This document shows, one piece after another, positions 28,566 through 34,520 of a DNA stretch of 34,520 nt (position 1 is its first letter; each line of letters begins with the position of its first letter). The notes beneath the pieces are model-generated. The model ran no database searches. It was not told the origin of the DNA and was given only the letters and a program-made list of their open reading frames with translations. The position numbers and the translations under genes are program-made. The stretch is taken from the NCBI GenBank assembly GCA_023375785.1, contig SZWC01025577.1, forward strand, positions 1-34,520, in the 5' to 3' direction. The stretch is from Penium margaritaceum (taxonomy: Eukaryota > Streptophyta > Zygnematophyceae > Desmidiales > Peniaceae).

Positions 28566-30429
28566 ACACCCGCGCCACAGAAGTACTACCCACAGCCGTC
28601 GTCGCCTTCGTTCCCGTCGCCAGCACTGTCCCTCCCTTACCCGGGCTCCGGTGTTGTCACTCCGCACTCGGTCTATACTCTCGGGCCGTCCTCCCGTGAG
28701 CGTCAGCTGGAGCAGTTCATCACGCTCCAGCTCGGCCTGACACGCCCTCCTCCCCAAGGAAGTGCGAGTTCCATCACCTCCTGCTCTCCTGCCCCGCCTT
28801 GCCTGACTGAGACTGATCTACGGTCGTGTCCTGTTTCCTCGTCTGTCGCATCGTCTCCCGTGGTCTCCTCTACCCCTTCCTATGACGACGTTGTGTGGCT
28901 TGACGATTGGCAGTCTCGGTTCACGCCTCCTTCCACCACGTCCGCGTCCCTTGCTTGCTGCCATGTGACCGTTAGCGATCTGGCGACCCTGGTCCAGGAC
29001 CCCGCTGAGACCTGGATCATCGACTCTGGGGCCACGCATTACATGACAGCCTCTCGTGAGGCCTTCAGTATGCTTGGTCCTGTAGGCGATGTCTCCGGTG
29101 TCCGGACGGGCCCCGGACAGGTGTTGCCTGTCCGTGGTGTTGGCGTTGTTCGTTTCCGTGGTCCTGCCGGTGACGTCTTTCTAACCGACGTCCTCTTCAT
29201 CCCTGGTCTCGAGCTCAGCCTCCTGTTCGTCACTGCACTTGACGGCATGAGCATGGACGTTGTGCACTCGCGTGGTGTTGGCACAATGTCGCTGCGTCCG
29301 TCTGGTCTCGTAGTCCTGCACGCCACCGCCTGTGGCAACCTGTGGCATGTGCCCTGTCTCTCCTCCTCCCCTTCCGTCTCCTCCCCGTCGACCGCCACAG
29401 GCCATGTGTTTGTCACCAGCACGCTTTCCTCTTTGCACACTCGTCTCTTGCACTACTGCCTTTGCCACGTCCACTCTGCCGCCGTAGACAGCATGCTCCA
29501 CACCCAACCAGCCAAGGGCCTTAACCCGGAGACTTTCCCCCTCCCGTGCCCCACCAAGTGCATTGATTGCGTTCAGGGGAAGATGCACCGGTCCACGTAC
29601 CCTCGGTCTTCATCTCGTGCGTCCGCCCCTCTTGACCTTGTCCATTCGGACGTCATGGGCCCTCTACCCACCGAGTCCGTCAGCGAGCACGGCCGCTATG
29701 TCCTCACCCTTACTGACGACTACTCTCGCTACCGCTGGGTCTTCTGCCTTCGGCAGAAGAGCGATGTCGCCCGCACCATCCAGGACTGGCTTGTCCTTGC
29801 GGAGCGCGAGTGTGGCCGCCCTCTTCGACGCTTTTGCTCCGATCGCGGTGGTGAGTACATGGGCGCGGCCACGACCTTTCTCGCCTCACGCGGCATCCAC
29901 CATGAGACATCCGCGCCCTACACGCCCGCCCAGAACGGTGTTTCCAAACGGTGGAACCGTACCATGGCCGACGCCGTCCGCACCATACGGGTCGAGTCTG
30001 GTCTCTCCGATGGCTTCTACTTTGAAGCCATGGCCTACATGTCCTGGGTCTAGAACCGGATTCCCCACGGTCCCCTTCCCCGCTAGTCCACGCCTTACCA
30101 GCATTAGTGCGGTCAGCGCGCTGACCTCCGCCCGGCTCACGTTTGGGGCTGCGTGGCCGTGGTGTGGCTGCCCGCCCCGCAGCAGGGCGGCAAGCTCACC
30201 CCCCTGGGACGTCCCTGTACCTTCCTCGGTGTCTCTTGTCAGTCCAAGGCCTGGCGCTTCTGGGATCCCTCCCGGTACTGCATCGTCGAGTCTCGAGATG
30301 CACTCTTCTTCGAGGACCTCTTTCCTCGCGACCTCATTCGCTCAGGCTCGTCCGTGTTTATCCCGTCGCGTGGGAGAGTGAGTCCCTCATCCATCCTAAC
30401 ACTTCCGGGTGACACATCCCCCAGTCCCT
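28566..30429 (+). pseudogene. Copia B protease and integrase
   Basis: Same frame as Gag. After a Ser/Pro-rich linker the protease site W-I-I-D-S-G-A-T-H lies at 29022. A GAG-pre-integrase zinc region follows (H-Y-C-L-C-H, then C-I-D-C-V-Q-G-K). The integrase core has Asp in H-S-D-V-M-G (29649) and Asp in S-D-R-G-G-E-Y (29841). The third residue is Lys (AAA 29946-29948, Q-N-G-V-S-K-R) where the family has Glu, so the catalytic triad is broken. TAG stops at 30051, 30084 and 30105 fall in the conserved N-R-I-P-H-G region. After them come L-T-P-x-G-R-P-C-T-F-L-G-V-S and F-F-E-D, the usual copia segment before RT. Confidence 0.9.
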
Positions 30430-30790
30430 CTGAGCCGGTAGTCCCAGTCGCGTCTGTTGGTCCCTCCGGGCCAACAGTCCCAGTCGCGTCCGCTGGTCTC
30501 CCGGAGCCGGCAGCCCCAGTCGCGTCTACCGGCCCCTCCGAGCCCACGGCCCCAGTCGTGTCCGCTGGTCTCTCCGAGCCGGCAGCCCCAGATGCGTCCG
30601 CTTGTCCCTCCGGACCGGCAGTCCCAGTCGTGTCCGCTGGCCCCTCCGGTCCGGTAGTCACAAACGCGTCCGCCAGTCTCTCCAGACTAGCAGCCCCAGT
30701 CGCGTCCGTCGACCCATCCGGGCCAGCTGCCCCGGTTGCATCCGTTGGCCCCTCCGGGCCAGCAACCCCGTCTGCCTCCATTGGCCCATC
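30430..30790 (+). repeat. 36-bp coding minisatellite between integrase and RT
   Basis: About ten tandem 36-bp units code a 12-residue motif of the form P-V-A-S-x-G-P-S-x-P-x-x in the Pol frame. CCCAGTCGCGTC starts a unit at 30443 and again at 30479, and so on, with substitutions but no length change. It expands the normally variable linker between copia integrase and RT. Confidence 0.88.
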
Positions 30791-32682
30791 GGACTCAGTG
30801 CCATCTCTTGCCCTGCCACGCTACACACGTGGCCCAGGCGACAGCCTCCGACCCAGACCGTAGACGAGCGTGCGGATTGTCGCACCATGCTCCGTGGCGC
30901 CTCGACCCCCCGTGGCTCCACGTGTCTCCTCCACTCCCACAGTCGTGAGTGGGGACCCTGGCACCAAGGCCCTCGGCTTGAGCACCTCGGCCATCATTGC
31001 AGACCTGCACCGCGGCTCGACACTGGGCTACGTCATGCTCCATCACGAGCATCGGCACCCTGTCGTGGCTGCACTCGCACGCATCCCACCAGCGGCTCGA
31101 GATGCACACACTCTCTCAGTCCGTTCCATAGTACGTCCGGAGGAACCAGCCGCCCTGCGTGAGGTACGAGCCTCTCCTGAGGCCGTACACTGGGACACTG
31201 CCTCTGTCGATGAGCTCGCTGCTATCCAACAGCACCATGTGTACAACCTCGTCGACCTTCCTCCAGGTCGAAAGGCCATCGGCGCCAAGTGGGTTTTTCG
31301 GCGCAAGTGGAAGCCTGACGGGTCCTTGGACAAGTACAAGGCCCGCCTCACAGCCAAGGGGTTTGCTCAGATTCCTGGGGTCGACTACAACCAGATCTTT
31401 GTCTCGGTCGGCCGGTTTTCCACTAGCCGGGCGCTCTTTAGCCTGGTCGCCCAGCATCGGTGGGAGCTGCATCAGATGGATATGAGCAACGCGTTTCTCC
31501 ATGGCTCACTGGAGGGTGAGGAGCTCTACTTGGTGCAGCCCCCAGGCTTCGACGACGGCACTGGGAGAGTCTGGCGACTACGTAAGGTCCTCTATGGCCT
31601 GAAGCAGTCGCCTCGGTGCTGGAACAAAAAAATCAGCAGTACGCTCCTTCGGGGCAGACTCCAGCGTAGCACCGTTGACCCCGCACTGTTTGTCAGTCCG
31701 CGAGGCCAAACTTTTGCCGCTGTTCTAGTTTACGTCGACGATCTCCTCATCGCGTCGCCAGACACGGCTGCCATCCACGCGTCAAGGACTTGCTGCGCGC
31801 CGCCTATCAGATGAAGGATCTCGGCTCTGCCAGCGTCTTCCTGGGCATGGAGCTCGAGCATGATCGCTCTCAGGGCGCCCTGTACATCCACCAGACCGCC
31901 TATGTGCAGACTCTGTCCACCCGCTTTGCAGAGGACCTGCCACTCGTGCCGAGCGCATCCTCACCCATGTCACTCGATGGCCAGGTGAAGCTAAAGAGTC
32001 CCAACCCAGCTGTTGTGGGGGAGCCAGTTGACATGACCACGTACCTGCGAGTCATCTGGTCACTGATGTTCCTGGCGACGACGACGCGCCCAGACATCGC
32101 GTTCGCCGTCAACCTTCTGGTCCAGTTGTCTCATGAGCAGCGTCACCTCTACTACGAGGCCACGATCAGAGTATTGCGCTATGTTGTCTCGACTCCTCGG
32201 CGAGGTCTCATGTTCCGCCGTCAGCCGTCCGTGGTCACGGTGGGATACACCAACAGTGACTGGGCCGGCAGTCCGGACGGTAAGAGTCACACATGCTGGA
32301 TCTTTCTGATAGGCGGCATAGCTGTGTCCAGGCGCAGTGGTAAGAAGGGGTGCATTGCACACAGCACTGCTGATGCTGAGTACGTGGCTCTTGGCTCAGG
32401 CGCATGTGAGAGTGTGTGGCTGCATCGTTTGTTGTCCGAGTTGCGTCAGCCTGTCGCATCCATCACGTTGCACTGTGACAATGAGAGTGCCATGGCCATC
32501 GCCGACAATGACGGCGTGCATCACACACACACACAAAGCACATCAACATTGAGTATCACTATGTGCATTCATTGTTGCATGACGGCAGCATTAGCATCGT
32601 GTGGGTTGAGACAGCACGACAGTTGGTTGACTTCTTGACCAAGGCACTTAAGTGTGACTCGTTCAAGAAGGCTGTGAGTTAG
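30791..32682 (+). pseudogene. Copia B reverse transcriptase and RNase H
   Basis: After a TAG at 30861 the frame reads through the RT: G-A-K-W-V-F-R-R-K-W, A-R-L-T-A-K-G-F-A-Q, Q-M-D-M-S-N-A-F-L-H-G and the catalytic Y-V-D-D at 31731-31742. A one-base deletion near 31780 shifts the frame, which then continues through V-K-D-L-L-R-A-A-Y-Q-M-K-D-L-G, the thumb and RNase H (T-N-S-D-W-A-G, then S-T-A-D-A-E-Y-V-A-L, then C-D-N-E-S-A). A second shift occurs in the CA repeat at 32522-32537. The third frame carries H-I-N-I-E-Y-H-Y-V and D-F-L-T-K-A-L to the TAG at 32680. RT motifs are intact; the decay is frame damage. Confidence 0.92.
32522..32537. repeat. (CA)n tract causing a frameshift
   Basis: A short CACACACA run lies inside the RNase H coding region, where H-H-T-H-T should be followed by K-H-I-N-I-E. 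The frame changes exactly here, so slippage in the dinucleotide run explains the break. Confidence 0.8.
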
Positions 32683-32800
32683 GTCGGCGTGCGTCCGTGA
32701 GTTGCTCTCTTTGTCCCTGCCTACATCTCTACTTGGTCTGGGGGAGTCTGGTCGTTGTCTGTGTCTCTGCCCGCACATGTGCACTACGCTTGTGAGTCAT

Positions 32801-32807
32801 GGGGGAG
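32801..32807 (+). other. Polypurine tract of copia B
   Basis: GGGGGAG directly precedes the LTR start TGTTGG. A similar GGGGGAGTCTGG about 60 bases upstream (32738) is a possible secondary tract. Confidence 0.85.
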
Positions 32808-33412
32808 TGTTGGTTTTCCCGCATCTCTCATTGTACTCTGTTCTGTCCTCTCGGCTTGTGTACATCGGCGTACAGATGACTGACGGCGAGACTCGACGCT
32901 GCTGGAGTGTCGCACGGTGGAGCCGATGCGCGCTGAGGCCCACGCACAGTTCGCTGAAGCCTCCTCCCTACGGCGATGCGCTTAGCTCAATCGGCAGGCC
33001 TCCACGGCGGTCAAGCCGCCGGCGGTCACTGCCACTGCAGATGCTGTTTCCATGCACTCAGCTTTATTTCAGGTTGTGGCATTGTGTCTGCATTGTCATG
33101 CTATGCCTAGGGTCCATGTCTCCTGCTGTGTGGTCCTGCTTGGCGTTACTGACTGTCGTAGACACTGCCCGGGTTTGGGCAGCCATAACTCTTTGCTGCT
33201 ATTTTTCTAGCTGATTCTGACTGCACGACTGCGTTTGCAGCATTGGTATTATGGTATGGTCCAGTTTCCAGGCAAAACGGGCGATGCCCGGGTTTTGGGT
33301 TGTCGGGCGTCTTGGAAGGCTCACCGAGAAAACGTTGCCTGCCAGAAAATAGGTCTAGGACTATTTTCTTATTGGCTGGTTAGCTGAGTAACAAGTTCTA
33401 CACTAGTGGGGG
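32808..33412 (+). mobile_element. 3' LTR of copia B, truncated
   Basis: Matches the reverse complement of 867-270, starting TGTTGGTTTTC and running to CTAGTGGGGGG, with scattered substitutions. At 33412 the homology stops abruptly in a G run. The expected U5 end present at 25623-25730 is missing. Reading frames here are non-coding. Confidence 0.85.
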
Positions 33413-33694
33413 GTCGACGTCGGGGGGGGAGACCATAGCGAGCGAGCGGCGAGCTCGTTCTCGCTTGTGGTATCCCTTCCACTGCGTGGGTGTCGAACCT
33501 GTCTTCACCCCCCCCCCTCGAATCCTAGTTTCTCACTACACATCGCAGTGTCTCAGTCAAGGGGCAAACCCGGGCAGTTGGTGAGTTGCACCACTGTCAC
33601 GAGAACACCTTGTATTGTGGTTGGTGTTTGCAACAGACAGTGAGTGTAGCCTCTCACTCGTCATTGTGCTGATGGTTGTGTCAGCGAGGGGGAG
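33413..33694 (+). mobile_element. Element C internal 3' end with polypurine tract
   Basis: Begins at the break in the copia B LTR and ends GCGAGGGGGAG (tract about 33686-33694) before a new LTR start. It contains no coding region I recognise. By position it is the 3' untranslated end of another copia-like element whose 5' part is absent. Confidence 0.55.

Positions 33695-34520
<826 letters not shown>

Larger units (their letters stand above)
25623..33412 (+). mobile_element. Copia element B, autonomous-type, decayed
   Basis: Order: 5' LTR remnant, tRNA-Met primer site, 1.4-kb leader, Gag (27135), protease (29022), integrase, RT (YVDD at 31731), RNase H, stop (32680), polypurine tract, 3' LTR. 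Integrase before RT identifies Ty1/copia. The 5' LTR lacks its first ~600-700 bases and the 3' LTR lacks its last ~200, so they overlap little. The polyprotein is one frame with eleven TAG stops and two frameshifts. Confidence 0.92.

Noticed and set aside
29563..30381. Plus-strand 272-codon frame overlapping the copia integrase
   Set aside because: Out of frame with the clearly conserved integrase; a shadow of GC-rich coding sequence.
27135..30863. A nuclear genetic code with UAG read as Gln
   Set aside because: Only one decayed element shows the TAG bias. Neighbouring elements have TAA and TGA in conserved positions, and one TAG (30105) replaces a position that looks like Trp. Kept as a testable finding, not a call.

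Overview
The window is a stretch of repeat-rich eukaryotic nuclear DNA made almost wholly of nested, decayed LTR retrotransposons. I find no intact host gene. Ty3/gypsy chromoviruses (chromodomain at the integrase C-terminus) and Ty1/copia elements primed by initiator-Met tRNA (TGGTATCAGAGC-type sites), together with GC-rich coding regions, suggest a plant or green-lineage alga. The species cannot be fixed from sequence alone.

Layout. (1) 1-867: part of a copia LTR (family B) in minus orientation, ending in a hexanucleotide microsatellite at the window edge. It sits inside the 3' LTR of element A. (2) 868-7509: element A, minus strand, a copia-like LTR element with 5' LTR, tRNA-Met primer site, CAG/CTG-rich leader, one long broken gene (proline-rich repeats, CCHC zinc knuckle, Ala/Ser/Thr-rich repeats, coiled coil), polypurine tract and truncated 3' LTR. 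It has no protease, integrase or reverse transcriptase, so it looks non-autonomous. (3) 7510-8626: AT-rich spacer holding a ~125-bp foldback. (4) 8627-22602: gypsy element A, minus strand, split by (5) gypsy element B, plus strand, 12195-18555, a complete insertion with two LTRs and a perfect 5-bp target duplication. (6) 22603-25621: gene-free DNA with a dense array of near-perfect hairpins, a 30-bp tandem repeat and a long ATGTAT-type microsatellite. (7) 25623-33412: copia element B, plus strand, with truncated LTRs, a CAG-rich leader and a Gag-Pol frame interrupted by eleven stops, all TAG, plus two frameshifts. (8) 33413-34520: the 3' end and LTR of a third copia-like element, C, again ending in an ATGTGT-type microsatellite.

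How the parts relate. Copia B carries recognisable Gag, protease, integrase, RT and RNase H. Element A carries none of the enzymes but shares B's type of primer site, a GGGGGAG polypurine tract followed by a T(G/A)TTGG LTR start, a CAG-rich leader and a zinc knuckle with the same H-G-W signature. The simplest reading is that A is a non-autonomous partner mobilised by enzymes of a B-like family. Most coding regions have lost catalytic or zinc-binding residues, so nothing in the window appears active now.
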